A stretch of DNA of 58,406 bases from Bacteriovoracaceae bacterium (lineage in GTDB: Bacteria > Bdellovibrionota > Bacteriovoracia > Bacteriovoracales > Bacteriovoracaceae), in assembly GCA_947441615.1 (NCBI GenBank), contig CANEUH010000024.1, forward strand, positions 1 through 58,406, read 5' to 3'. The notes under the pieces were generated by a model, which saw only the letters and a program-made list of their open reading frames with translations, made no database searches and was not told the DNA's origin. Below, one piece after another: positions 46,711-53,390 of the stretch. The position numbers and the translations under genes were made by a program. Every line of letters starts with the position of its first letter. Position 1 is the first letter of the stretch.

Positions 46711-47375
46711 TTTATTTTTAAACTACCGTTATAAAGTTTCTTGATCTCAATAGAAGTTTCGATGAGTGCTTCACCAAATTCGCCGATACCGATGAAATTA
46801 CCCCTCGTTTTTTGTTCACCTTCAATAATGGTGACATTCTTGTTGAGATGACCGCAGCGTTTTAACCATTTATTTTTTAAAGTCTCAACATTATGAATTC
46901 TATGAGTCACGATGTAGGTTGCAATTTCTTGAGAAAGAGATTCTTTATTTAATGGGCATTCTTGATCAAAAACTCTACCGAACTCTATTTCGCTCGAAAA
47001 AAGATTAATCCCTACTCCTGCAAAAAGATTTTTCTGATTACCTTGGACTAAGATACCTGCGCATTTCTTATGATTCATATCCCAAAGATCATTTGGCCAC
47101 TTAAGTAAAAGTGATCTGTTTTTTGACTCAAAGTAATCTGAAATAATGACAGATAATTCAATTGCAGTGAAACTCATCAAAGGGTGGGGTGGAATATTTA
47201 TTGAAAAACACAAAGTACCCTTCATGCAACTCCAGTTATTCTCACCGCGACCCCTACCTGAAATTTGATTTTCACAACTTACAAGGATTGTTTCAATTTC
47301 ATCTTCGCTGTTGAATTGTTCTTTGAGGACATCTTGTGTAGAATGGCACTGTTCTAAATGAATTTGTTTAATCAT
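46707..47375 (-). CDS. birA: Biotin-[acetyl-CoA-carboxylase] ligase, BirA without DNA-binding domain
   Basis: BirA attaches biotin to the carrier lysine. This 222-residue form has only the catalytic and C-terminal domains, no N-terminal helix-turn-helix, so it cannot repress biotin genes. The ATP/biotin loop is [10 protein letters not shown], followed by LLKWPNDLW with the catalytic lysine and the [11 protein letters not shown] strand. The start is set at the ATG at 47375, because longer versions run into the divergent rph gene and give no family residues. Its substrate would be K124 of the carrier at 20794-21273. It overlaps the end of the receiver gene by 4 bp. Confidence 0.9.
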   Translation of the reverse strand: MIKQIHLEQCHSTQDVLKEQFNSEDEIETILVSCENQISGRGRGENNWSCMKGTLCFSINIPPHPLMSFTAIELSVIISDYFESKNRSLLLKWPNDLWDMNHKKCAGILVQGNQKNLFAGVGINLFSSEIEFGRVFDQECPLNKESLSQEIATYIVTHRIHNVETLKNKWLKRCGHLNKNVTIIEGEQKTRGNFIGIGEFGEALIETSIEIKKLYNGSLKIN

Positions 47376-47386
47376 CTGAGGTTCCC

Positions 47387-48097
47387 ATGTCATTAATAAA
47401 AAGAGATTCTCCGCGCCCAATAAAATTCACCGCTGGCATTAATCCTTATGCCGCTGGTTCAGTTCTAGCAGAATTTGGAAATACCAAAGTCCACATTACA
47501 GCAGTTGTTCAAGAGTCAGTCCCTCCATTTTTAAAAGGAAAAGGCCAGGGATGGGTGACTGCTGAATATGCCATGTTACCTTCTTCTACACATACCCGTT
47601 CTGACCGGGAAAGAAAAGGTGCCTCAGGAAGGACTCAGGAAATTCAGAGGCTCATAGGTCGCTCTTTGAGGTCAATCGTTGATCTTAAGAAGCTAGGTGA
47701 GCGCTCTATATTGATCGATTGTGATGTCATTGTGGCAGATGGAGGAACTCGAACAACCTCAATCTCTGGTGCGTACATAGCATTAGAGATGGCCGTGAAA
47801 AAACTGATGAATGAAGGTCTTGTTAAAGAAAATCCTATTAAAGATGGTTTGGCCGCCATTTCAATTGGGATCAATAAAAATGATGAAGTCATTGCAGATC
47901 TTAACTACGAAGAGGATTCGAGCTGTGGAACTGATATGAATATTGTTATGACCTCAAGTGGAAAATTCGTTGAAGTTCAGGGAACTGCCGAAGGTGAGCC
48001 CTTTTCGATGGATCACTTGAATGCACTTTTATCCTGTGCTCAAACAGCTCTAAAAGTTGTGATGAAAGAACAGCGATCTCTCTTGGATCATATTTGA
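47387..48097 (+). CDS. rph: Ribonuclease PH
   Basis: RNase PH trims the 3' ends of tRNA precursors by phosphorolysis. The 236-residue protein has [20 protein letters not shown] at the N terminus, the [19 protein letters not shown] region (about residues 85-103), [18 protein letters not shown] (about 120-137), and [23 protein letters not shown] at 47378-47381 precedes the ATG. Its start lies only 11 bp from the divergent birA start. It runs into rdgB with a TGATG overlap. Confidence 0.96.
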   Translation: MSLIKRDSPRPIKFTAGINPYAAGSVLAEFGNTKVHITAVVQESVPPFLKGKGQGWVTAEYAMLPSSTHTRSDRERKGASGRTQEIQRLIGRSLRSIVDLKKLGERSILIDCDVIVADGGTRTTSISGAYIALEMAVKKLMNEGLVKENPIKDGLAAISIGINKNDEVIADLNYEEDSSCGTDMNIVMTSSGKFVEVQGTAEGEPFSMDHLNALLSCAQTALKVVMKEQRSLLDHI

Positions 48098-48699
48098 TGA
48101 AGGATTTAATCCTCGCCTCAGGGAACACTCACAAGGCCCAAGAATTTAAGGAACTCTTTCAAGGAATTCTTAACGTTCATCCTGCCCCAAAAACTCTTGA
48201 TGTTGATGAGATAGGTAAGACTTTTACAGAGAATGCCTTTTTAAAGGCGAAGGCCTACTTTGACACTTTTGGGGCACCTTCCCTAGCGGATGATTCAGGT
48301 CTTGTTGTTAATGCCCTTCCAGACCTTTTGGGTGTCCAAAGTGCTAGGTTTGCCCCGGAATGTCAGAACTATGAGGCAAAATGTGGAAAAGTCATCGAAT
48401 TACTCCGGTCAAAAGAGGATCGATCGGCCTACTTTATTTGTGTTCTTTGTTTCTACCTTTCAGCAGATGAAATCTATTTTTTTGAAGGGAGAGTCCAGGG
48501 AGAGATTGGGACCACCCTCAGAGGTGAGCATGGTTTTGGGTATGACCCAATATTTATTCCAGAGAGAAAAGAACATGATGGAATGAGTTTAGCCGAGATT
48601 CCTGAATGGAAGAATGAGTTTTCGCACAGGGCCAAAGCCTCTAAAGCTGCTCTCGACTTCTTTAAAGATTCAATAGACAAAACACGCAAGAAGTCTTAA
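48097..48699 (+). CDS. rdgB: RdgB/HAM1-family XTP/dITP pyrophosphatase
   Basis: This enzyme hydrolyses non-canonical purine nucleotides such as dITP and XTP. The 200-residue protein begins with the substrate loop LILASGNTHKAQEFKEL and has SLADDSGLVVNAL (about residues 65-77) and GFGYDPIFIPE (about 146-156). The start is ATG 48097, sharing one base with the rph stop (TGATG); a TTG three bases earlier is less likely. rph-rdgB is a common bacterial gene pair. Confidence 0.95.
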   Translation: MKDLILASGNTHKAQEFKELFQGILNVHPAPKTLDVDEIGKTFTENAFLKAKAYFDTFGAPSLADDSGLVVNALPDLLGVQSARFAPECQNYEAKCGKVIELLRSKEDRSAYFICVLCFYLSADEIYFFEGRVQGEIGTTLRGEHGFGYDPIFIPERKEHDGMSLAEIPEWKNEFSHRAKASKAALDFFKDSIDKTRKKS

Positions 48700-48720
48700 A
48701 AATAATGCTCTCATAACGAT

Positions 48721-48797
48721 CGGGGTGTAGCGCAGTCTGGTAGCGTATCTGCTTTGGGAGCAGGTGGTCGTTGGTTCGAATCCAATCACCCCGACCA
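48721..48797 (+). tRNA. tRNA-Pro (anticodon TGG)
   Basis: A 77-nt tRNA with the acceptor stem CGGGGTG/CACCCCG closed perfectly, the D-arm sequence AGCGCAGTCTGGTAGCG, the anticodon loop TTTGGGA (anticodon TGG), the T-loop TTCGAAT and encoded CCA at 48795-48797. It is intact. Its 3' end is the integration site of the element that follows. Confidence 0.96.
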
Positions 48798-48802
48798 CTT
48801 TT
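48791..48802 (+). repeat. attL: Left attachment site (attL) of an integrated element
   Basis: CCGACCACTTTT, the last seven bases of tRNA-Pro plus five more, is repeated exactly at 54558-54569. The tRNA side remains complete, as expected when an element carries a copy of the tRNA end. Confidence 0.8.
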
Positions 48803-49081
48803 CTTTTTATTCTTTTTCAAAAAATTTTTAAAGCTGCAAAAATTCAAGCGTATCAACTAGTTAAAAACACAAGAGAGCTGAACACATCTTTCATCGCTTT
48901 ATTTCGTGAAATGTCGGGAAATTTCATGAGTATGCTTCCAAGTTGCTACCGGACTACTTCCAACCTTTTTCTCCTGCTTCGGTTCAAGTGGTTAGGGAGA
49001 TAGGATTTGAACGGCAAATTTTGAGTCGGTCCACCACCTAAAAATTGTCATCGAGCTTTAAATTTTTAAGCGAGGTGAAAA
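48803..49081. other. Non-coding left end of the element
   Basis: About 280 bp without a convincing gene. It holds an AT-rich stretch next to attL, an inverted repeat TGAAAT (48909-48914)/ATTTCA (48923-48928), and a 23-nt fragment matching the layout of a tRNA 3' end on the minus strand (48989-49011). The rest likely contains the promoter of the small gene at 49082. Confidence 0.5.
48989..49011 (-). repeat. tRNA 3'-end fragment, possible old attachment-site scar
   Basis: Read on the minus strand, TTCAAAT CCTAT CTCCCTA A CCA is exactly T-loop, 3' T-stem, 3' acceptor strand, discriminator base and CCA. The 5' half of the tRNA is missing: the bases before the T-loop cannot pair with CCTAT. It does not match tRNA-Pro, so it comes from another tRNA, or is chance. 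Confidence 0.45.
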
Positions 49082-49267
49082 ATGAAAAAGTTAATTTCAA
49101 CGATCTTAAGTTTTATTCAAACGGCTTTTGCTGTTGCTCTAGTTGGATCGGCAATGTGTTTAATTGCAGCAGAAGTTCGCTTAGCCGCTTTGAAGAAGGC
49201 TAGCCTTGGCTCGACCAAACTATCCAAGTTCACCAAAAGAATGACTGGTGTAAAGCTAGATTTATGA
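49082..49267 (+). CDS. Small membrane peptide
   Basis: A 61-residue product with one hydrophobic helix (about residues 12-31, AFAVALVGSAMCLIAAE) between lysine-containing ends, and a basic C-terminal half (KKASLGSTKLSKFTKRM). The reading frame is supported by a well-placed GAGGTG ribosome-binding site and by a strong terminator 3 bp after the stop. I do not recognise a family. Size and amphipathic basic tail recall small membrane toxins and phage lysis or superinfection peptides, but nothing in the sequence decides it. Confidence 0.65.
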   Translation: MKKLISTILSFIQTAFAVALVGSAMCLIAAEVRLAALKKASLGSTKLSKFTKRMTGVKLDL

Positions 49268-49270
49268 ATT

Positions 49271-49304
49271 AAAAAGCCATGGTTTTAGTCCATGGCTTTT
49301 TTGA
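49271..49304 (+). terminator. Strong terminator after the small membrane peptide gene
   Basis: AAAAAGCCATGG (49271-49282) pairs with CCATGGCTTTTT (49290-49301), a perfect 12-bp stem with a 7-nt loop and a T-run. It is symmetrical enough to act also on transcripts from the minus strand. Confidence 0.9.
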
Positions 49305-49372
49305 TATGAATCTTTTGTAAAAATATTCAGTTGGTGGGTTGATAGCTAGGCAAATGACCAATCATTTCATAT

Positions 49373-50023
49373 TCAATTGCTTGGAGTTTCGTTAATGTAC
49401 AGGAGCTTTGGCCATTTATTTTGGTCCTTTGGAACAACAGATGATTTCAAGTCCCACTTTGAACCTTTCTTAGTGAGGGTCATGATCACAGGCTCAAATG
49501 TGCTGCCACTGGTTCCACCACCTCTCCAATTCTGAATTACTTTCCAAATTTGAATTTGATCCTTTGTTTCTTCAATAAATTTTGGAAGATATTTCGATTG
49601 GCCCAATGCCAACTTTTGAACTCGCCCATCTTCTTGAGGAATGATGAGAGTAAATGACCCGGAGTAAGTATTGCCGCAAATATCGCCCACTTCTATAATC
49701 CATCCTAATTGATGACCAAAGACTTTAAAAGATGTGACTGGGCTTTCAGCCTCTTTGGCATTAAATCGCCAAGAACCGTGGGGACATCCCTTAATCTGGA
49801 TTGTTGTGCTTTTTCCAAATTTCTTCTTTTTGATTTGTTCAATTTTATTTTCGAGAAGGACTTTTTCTGCATCTTTAATCGGTACATCGATTGAAAGCTT
49901 CCATGTTACGGAATTAGAGTCTGTAAATGAGTCGATAAAACTCCGCTTCTCTACAGCAAACGAATTAACACAAGTACCAAAAAAGAAAATTATTCCAATT
50001 ATTTTTTTCATTAAGAAAAGCAT
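49373..50023 (-). CDS. Secreted protein of unknown function
   Basis: A predicted periplasmic or exported protein of 216 residues if read from the ATG at 50023, or 212 from the ATG at 50011. The N terminus is a signal peptide (KKIIGIIFFFGTCVNSFA, cleavage likely after SFA). The longer open frame to 50146 adds residues that do not fit a signal peptide. The mature part has a possible disulfide pair (KGCPHG and GDICGN) and a glycine-rich turn NWRGGGTSGSTF; no family is recognised. No strong ribosome-binding site is seen for either start. Confidence 0.6.
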   Translation of the reverse strand: MLFLMKKIIGIIFFFGTCVNSFAVEKRSFIDSFTDSNSVTWKLSIDVPIKDAEKVLLENKIEQIKKKKFGKSTTIQIKGCPHGSWRFNAKEAESPVTSFKVFGHQLGWIIEVGDICGNTYSGSFTLIIPQEDGRVQKLALGQSKYLPKFIEETKDQIQIWKVIQNWRGGGTSGSTFEPVIMTLTKKGSKWDLKSSVVPKDQNKWPKLLYINETPSN

Positions 50024-50295
50024 ACTGCGATTTTTTTTATAGATTCTATTGAATTTTCTAGGATCGATTAATGCGCCGGCCATGACAAATCTCATCCTCA
50101 CAAAATTCGCGCCGAATTCGTTTACCCTAAAACCCATAGCCCTCAAAACCTATTCCTTTTACCGAGAGTTTATACGTGCAGCGTGGGGGTGGTGAACTAG
50201 CCTTAGATAGTCGTCGGGTACGTCTCCCCAAAAGCTTTGACTGCGATTTTTCGTCCGTGAAACGCTCGAAGTCTAATTTCTGTTTCTGCATCGGG
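50024..50295. other. Gap between two minus-strand genes
   Basis: About 270 bp without a supported gene. Base composition shifts from AT-rich to GC-rich at about 50170, near the end of the GC-rich gene at 50296. Open frames here on both strands have no family resemblance or ribosome-binding site. Confidence 0.4.
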
Positions 50296-51045
50296 CTAAT
50301 GCCTCTCACTCAGCTCTTTGTTGACTTCAGTCAGGAGTGCCCTGGCCTCAGGAGAGGTATTTTTCAAAGAATCAATTACAGCCCTCACCTTCTTGTGCTG
50401 AGCAGCCATCGACACAAAAGACCAACGCGCAGAACGCAATAGTTGCAATTTCTCCACAGTCACGCTCCCAGTAGAGTCGTACAGATTCCAATTAGATCGA
50501 ACGAAATCAAAAATTCTCTGGGGAATCTTGTTTTCCCCCGAACCGGTGAAATACCCCCAGAGTAAATCCAGCGCTGCCGGGCTATCAATTGCGAGGGTGT
50601 AAGGATCCGGCGGCGTTTCTCGCAGTAGTGCATCGACGTCTTTCTGTGGAAGATTAAAGGGTCGCGCCCTAAGCTTCGCGCGGCATGGCTCGGTGCCACA
50701 GAACCACAAAGCATCCAGAAAGAGTTTAGGAGCATTCATGTCCTTAGCATTACTAACCCCGGCATAGAGCTTTTCCAAGAGTTTCGGATTCGTTCGCATA
50801 TAGCCACCGATAAGCGCTACATACGGCTTAACCTTTGTAGGTTTTGAAAATCCACCTTCGCAAGCAAGCACCTCAAAAACCTTGCCTGCCATTTCCTCTG
50901 TAGGATTTTGGTAAAGGCTTGATAACATCTTATAATTTTCGTGTTTGCAAGCTTTACTTTCCGCAGCCCATATTTCGATTCCGCTGAAATGATAAAATAG
51001 AAAAGGGGCCGCTACGACTACAAGAAACGCTTTAAATATTTTCAT
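50296..51045 (-). CDS. Exported protein of unknown function with atypical, GC-rich composition
   Basis: A 249-residue protein with a signal peptide or N-terminal anchor (about residues 5-27). The mature region is helical, with four cysteines in two close groups (KACKHENY/LACEGG and FCGTEPCRAK). No known domain is recognised. By eye the gene body is near 50% GC, against about 38-40% around it, with codons such as GCG, CGC and CCG that its neighbours rarely use. This points to recent acquisition from another genome. It is alone on its transcript as far as can be seen. Confidence 0.65.
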   Translation of the reverse strand: MKIFKAFLVVVAAPFLFYHFSGIEIWAAESKACKHENYKMLSSLYQNPTEEMAGKVFEVLACEGGFSKPTKVKPYVALIGGYMRTNPKLLEKLYAGVSNAKDMNAPKLFLDALWFCGTEPCRAKLRARPFNLPQKDVDALLRETPPDPYTLAIDSPAALDLLWGYFTGSGENKIPQRIFDFVRSNWNLYDSTGSVTVEKLQLLRSARWSFVSMAAQHKKVRAVIDSLKNTSPEARALLTEVNKELSERH

Positions 51046-51221
51046 TATAGAAAGTATGCTAGTGTCGAGTACTTATGTCCAACCCATTACGCGAGTGGCG
51101 CCACAAATTCATCATGTTGGGATGACAGCTTCCCTAATGGTTAAAATTCATCTTATGAACACATTCTATTAGCTTTTAAGTTCAGTTTGGAAAATTTCAG
51201 CCCAATTAAGTAAACATTACA

Positions 51222-51238
51222 TGTCAAAACTTTTGACA
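51222..51238. repeat. Perfect inverted repeat downstream of the antitoxin gene
   Basis: TGTCAAAA and TTTTGACA face each other around a single C, a 17-bp dyad. It lies in the 227-bp gap between the antitoxin stop and the GC-rich gene. It may be an operator or a recombinase arm site; no T-run makes it a terminator. Confidence 0.4.
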
Positions 51239-51272
51239 ATGACAGATTGTAAATGAAGGGATTTTCAGATTT

Positions 51273-51599
51273 TTAGCTAACTTTTTGTTCTTTTTCTAAA
51301 GGCTCTACTGTCAGTTTCATACCCATTGAGTGAAGCATCTTGAAAAGAGTATCAAGCTTCGGATTTCCATTCTCTGATAAGGTTCGATAAAGACTTTCCC
51401 GAGATAGGCCAGCATCTTCAGCAAAAGTAGAAAATCCACGAGCGTCTGCGATATTTTTTAGGGCCAAAAGAAAGGCTTGAGGTTCGTCCCAATTATCTTC
51501 TAGGGCAGCTTTTAAATAATAATATTGCTCTTCTTCGCTTGTTTTTAAGCGTTCAATGAGAGCATCTCGATAATCGACACTTTTAGATTTCTTAGTCAT
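51273..51599 (-). CDS. HigA-type antitoxin (addiction module antidote)
   Basis: A 108-residue helix-turn-helix protein of the putative addiction-module antidote family that pairs with HI1419-like toxins. The DNA-binding region is in the C-terminal half: ALKNIADARGFSTFAEDAGLSRESLYRTLSENGNPKL, split around two helices (about residues 45-82). It follows the toxin gene with an 8-bp overlap, i.e. toxin first, antitoxin second, as in higBA loci. It should repress the shared promoter through the inverted repeat at 51935-51952. Confidence 0.85.
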   Translation of the reverse strand: MTKKSKSVDYRDALIERLKTSEEEQYYYLKAALEDNWDEPQAFLLALKNIADARGFSTFAEDAGLSRESLYRTLSENGNPKLDTLFKMLHSMGMKLTVEPLEKEQKVS

Positions 51600-51927
51600 T
51601 TTTTGCTCCTTTATAGTCGACCCAAAATTGCTTTGCTCGAACTATATCTTTATCTTGAGATGATTTATCTCCCCCAAGTAGTAGGACAACTATCGTATCT
51701 CCATCTAGGCCATAATAGACTCGGATTCCAGCTCCAACAGTAAAACGCAATTCAAAAACGCCATCACCAACTGATTTAGAATCTCCAAAGTTACCTGTAG
51801 CCACTCGATCAAGTCTTGCTCTTAATCTAGCTCTGGTCATTGGATCTTTAAGATCATCTAACCACTCATCAAAGGGTCTTTTGCCAGTGTCAGTTTCATA
51901 AATTTTTAAAGCCCTAGAACTCGCCAT
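51592..51927 (-). CDS. HigB/RelE-superfamily toxin (addiction module killer protein)
   Basis: A 111-residue toxin of the HI1419-type RelE/ParE superfamily, probably an mRNA interferase. The family segments are FDEWLDDLKDPMTRARLRARL (split near residues 19-39), GVFELRFTVGAGIRVYYG and VLLLGGDKSSQDKDI. Basic and aromatic residues typical of the active face (R68, R72, Y75, K89 region) are present. The ATG at 51927 stands only 5 nt from a candidate -10 box, with no ribosome-binding site, so its message may be leaderless. Confidence 0.86.
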   Translation of the reverse strand: MASSRALKIYETDTGKRPFDEWLDDLKDPMTRARLRARLDRVATGNFGDSKSVGDGVFELRFTVGAGIRVYYGLDGDTIVVLLLGGDKSSQDKDIVRAKQFWVDYKGAKND

Positions 51928-51932
51928 GATCT

Positions 51933-51961
51933 ACTGTAGCCTAAAGGCTACATTCTTGCAA
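51933..51961 (-). promoter_or_regulatory. Promoter and operator of the toxin-antitoxin operon
   Basis: On the minus strand TTGCAA (51961-51956) and TACAGT (51938-51933) are 17 bp apart. The inverted repeat TGTAGCC (51935-51941)/GGCTACA (51946-51952) with a TAAA spacer sits between and over these boxes. This placement lets a bound antitoxin block RNA polymerase. Confidence 0.65.
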
Positions 51962-52177
51962 GTTATTTTGAGACACACAGCAGAAAGTGTTCATTTTCAA
52001 AACAAAAAGTGTTTCACGGATGAACAAAAAAGTTTGTACATCAAACCTTTTCAGACCTAAATAGCTATAAATTCAATGTATCTCATTGTTTTCACGTTGA
52101 GTGCCCATTTGGCATACCTCTTGATTAAGGAGAACCAACTAAGATCAACAACTTTCCGAAGGAGGAAAAACTCAAAA
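51962..52177. other. Intergenic region between the toxin-antitoxin operon and the Replic_Relax-like gene
   Basis: About 215 bp. It contains two similar stretches, AAAGTGTTCATTTTC (51985-51999) and AAAGTGTTTCACGGATG (52006-52022), and the short facing words GTTCAT/ATGAAC. These could be protein-binding sites. A purine run GAAGGAGGA at 52158-52166 is the ribosome-binding site of the next gene. Confidence 0.35.
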
Positions 52178-52915
52178 ATGTCTGCACTAATTATTACTAG
52201 TAGTGATGTTCAATTATTTGAATATCTTCATGCTTGCAAGGTCGCCACGATCAAGCAAATTAATCGTGATATTTTCCAAACTTCGAGAGTCACTTGTTAC
52301 CAGAGGATAAAAAAATATCAGGAGAAGAAATTTATTAAAGCTATTGGCGTATTTCAAAATGATATTAACTGCCATGCCTATGAAGTGACACCAAAGGGGG
52401 AGAAAATCATTAAGGCAAATCTTCGCGATATTATAAGTGGCAATCGCTTTCGCAGTAATTCCATTGAGCACGATTTACTTTTGGTGGATATCAAAAATAT
52501 TTTTGCCTCAAAAAAAATGGTGAAGGCCTACTACACTGAAAATCAAATTCAGACTTATTTTGATTTTAGAAGCGAAGATAATCTTCAGCCATTTCAGGAG
52601 ATGCAGTCGGATGCCTGTCTCATTCTACAAAAAAACGACTTCGATCCAATTCACGTTGCTCTAGAGCTAGAGTTATCGGTTAAGGCGACTGAAAGATATC
52701 GGCAAAAGATTCGAGAGGCATATTATTTGAATGTTTTTGGAATTATTTATATCTGCAAAGATAATTTTCTAATAAAAAAACTTCAAAAAATTGATGAGGA
52801 AGTCAGAGAAGAGCGCAGGACTAAAATATATTTTTCAACCCTTGATGAGATATTAAGTAGTCAGGAGGAACTTACTTTTTATTGTCATGACGGAACAAGT
52901 TTACCCATCTTTTAG
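52178..52915 (+). CDS. Replic_Relax-like protein (winged helix plus PD-(D/E)XK-like domain)
   Basis: A 245-residue protein resembling the plasmid replication-relaxation family. A winged helix-turn-helix occupies about residues 10-85 (QLFEYLHACKVATIKQINRD, then YEVTPKGEKII), followed by the family's histidine-aspartate segment SIEHDLLLVDIK. The second half shows a nuclease-like arrangement: SDACLILQ, then HVALELELSVKATERYRQKI, giving the D, ExE and K positions of a PD-(D/E)XK fold. ATG 52178 is chosen because GGAGG at 52161-52165 precedes it; a longer frame starts 34 codons earlier without a ribosome-binding site. It probably serves transfer or replication of the element. Confidence 0.7.
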   Translation: MSALIITSSDVQLFEYLHACKVATIKQINRDIFQTSRVTCYQRIKKYQEKKFIKAIGVFQNDINCHAYEVTPKGEKIIKANLRDIISGNRFRSNSIEHDLLLVDIKNIFASKKMVKAYYTENQIQTYFDFRSEDNLQPFQEMQSDACLILQKNDFDPIHVALELELSVKATERYRQKIREAYYLNVFGIIYICKDNFLIKKLQKIDEEVREERRTKIYFSTLDEILSSQEELTFYCHDGTSLPIF

Positions 52916-53077
52916 GCCCCTACAGCGCTACTACTTGCTCTCGTACCCAAGTTTCCGACAGCATTATTGTAAGATGCTAAATTTAAACAAATTCTTTATT
53001 CATAATTAAAGTCAGAATAACTGATTAAGTGTGGATATGAGCAAAATTTATCAAATCTAATAAAGGAGAACAATTTG

Positions 53078-53110
53078 ATGAAAAATTTCTTGAAAGGAAT
53101 GTGTAAATAG
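53078..53110 (+). CDS. Ten-codon leader peptide upstream of the excisionase-like gene
   Basis: AAAGGAGAA (53062-53070) is a strong ribosome-binding site, and the ATG at 53078 opens a frame of ten codons (MKNFLKGMCK). Its TAG stop shares its G with the GTG start of the next gene. The arrangement suggests translational coupling. The peptide itself may have no function. Confidence 0.5.
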   Translation: MKNFLKGMCK

Positions 53111-53388
53111 TGACTTGTGTCACTTCTGAAAAGTGTAGTCTTGTTTTAAAACAGGATGAGAAAGTGTATAATATTTTTGAGCAGAAAAATGCTCAATTGC
53201 TCTTTGACAATTTTATAGGTGGAAAGGAATGGCTCACGACTGATGAAGCATCTCGCTTGCTTTCTATTTCTCCAAACGCACTTCGCATTATGGTTCATCG
53301 AAGCCAAATTGAAGTGTATAAGTTTGGACGACGTTTGCGTTTTAAGATGACTGATTGTTTGGCCCTTATCAAAAAGAAAGGGGCATAA
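53110..53388 (+). CDS. Excisionase-family helix-turn-helix protein
   Basis: A 92-residue DNA-binding protein with the MerR/excisionase-type winged helix WLTTDEASRLLSISPNALRI then KFGRRLRFKMTDCLAL (about residues 40-85). Start codon GTG 53110 overlaps a ten-codon leader frame that carries the only good ribosome-binding site. Its place directly before the integrase (2-bp gap) fits a recombination directionality factor or regulator of the integrase. Confidence 0.8.
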   Translation: MTCVTSEKCSLVLKQDEKVYNIFEQKNAQLLFDNFIGGKEWLTTDEASRLLSISPNALRIMVHRSQIEVYKFGRRLRFKMTDCLALIKKKGA

Positions 53389-53390
53389 AA

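Noticed and set aside
48662..48856. Minus-strand open frame running across the tRNA-Pro gene
   Set aside because: Its middle part is the well-known nonsense translation obtained by reading a tRNA gene backwards (WIRTNDHLL-like), so it is not a protein gene.
48764..49003. Plus-strand open frame starting inside tRNA-Pro
   Set aside because: It starts in the tRNA, has no ribosome-binding site and no recognisable protein features; it is also crossed by the attachment site.
50127..50309. Minus-strand 60-codon frame between the two exported-protein genes
   Set aside because: It overlaps the end of the GC-rich gene, shows an arginine/proline-rich composition typical of chance frames in GC-rich DNA, and lacks a ribosome-binding site.
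52109..52125. Sigma-54-like promoter TTGGCAT-N6-TTGAT before the Replic_Relax-like gene
   Set aside because: The essential GC of the -12 element is GA here, and no activator site is apparent, so I did not list it.
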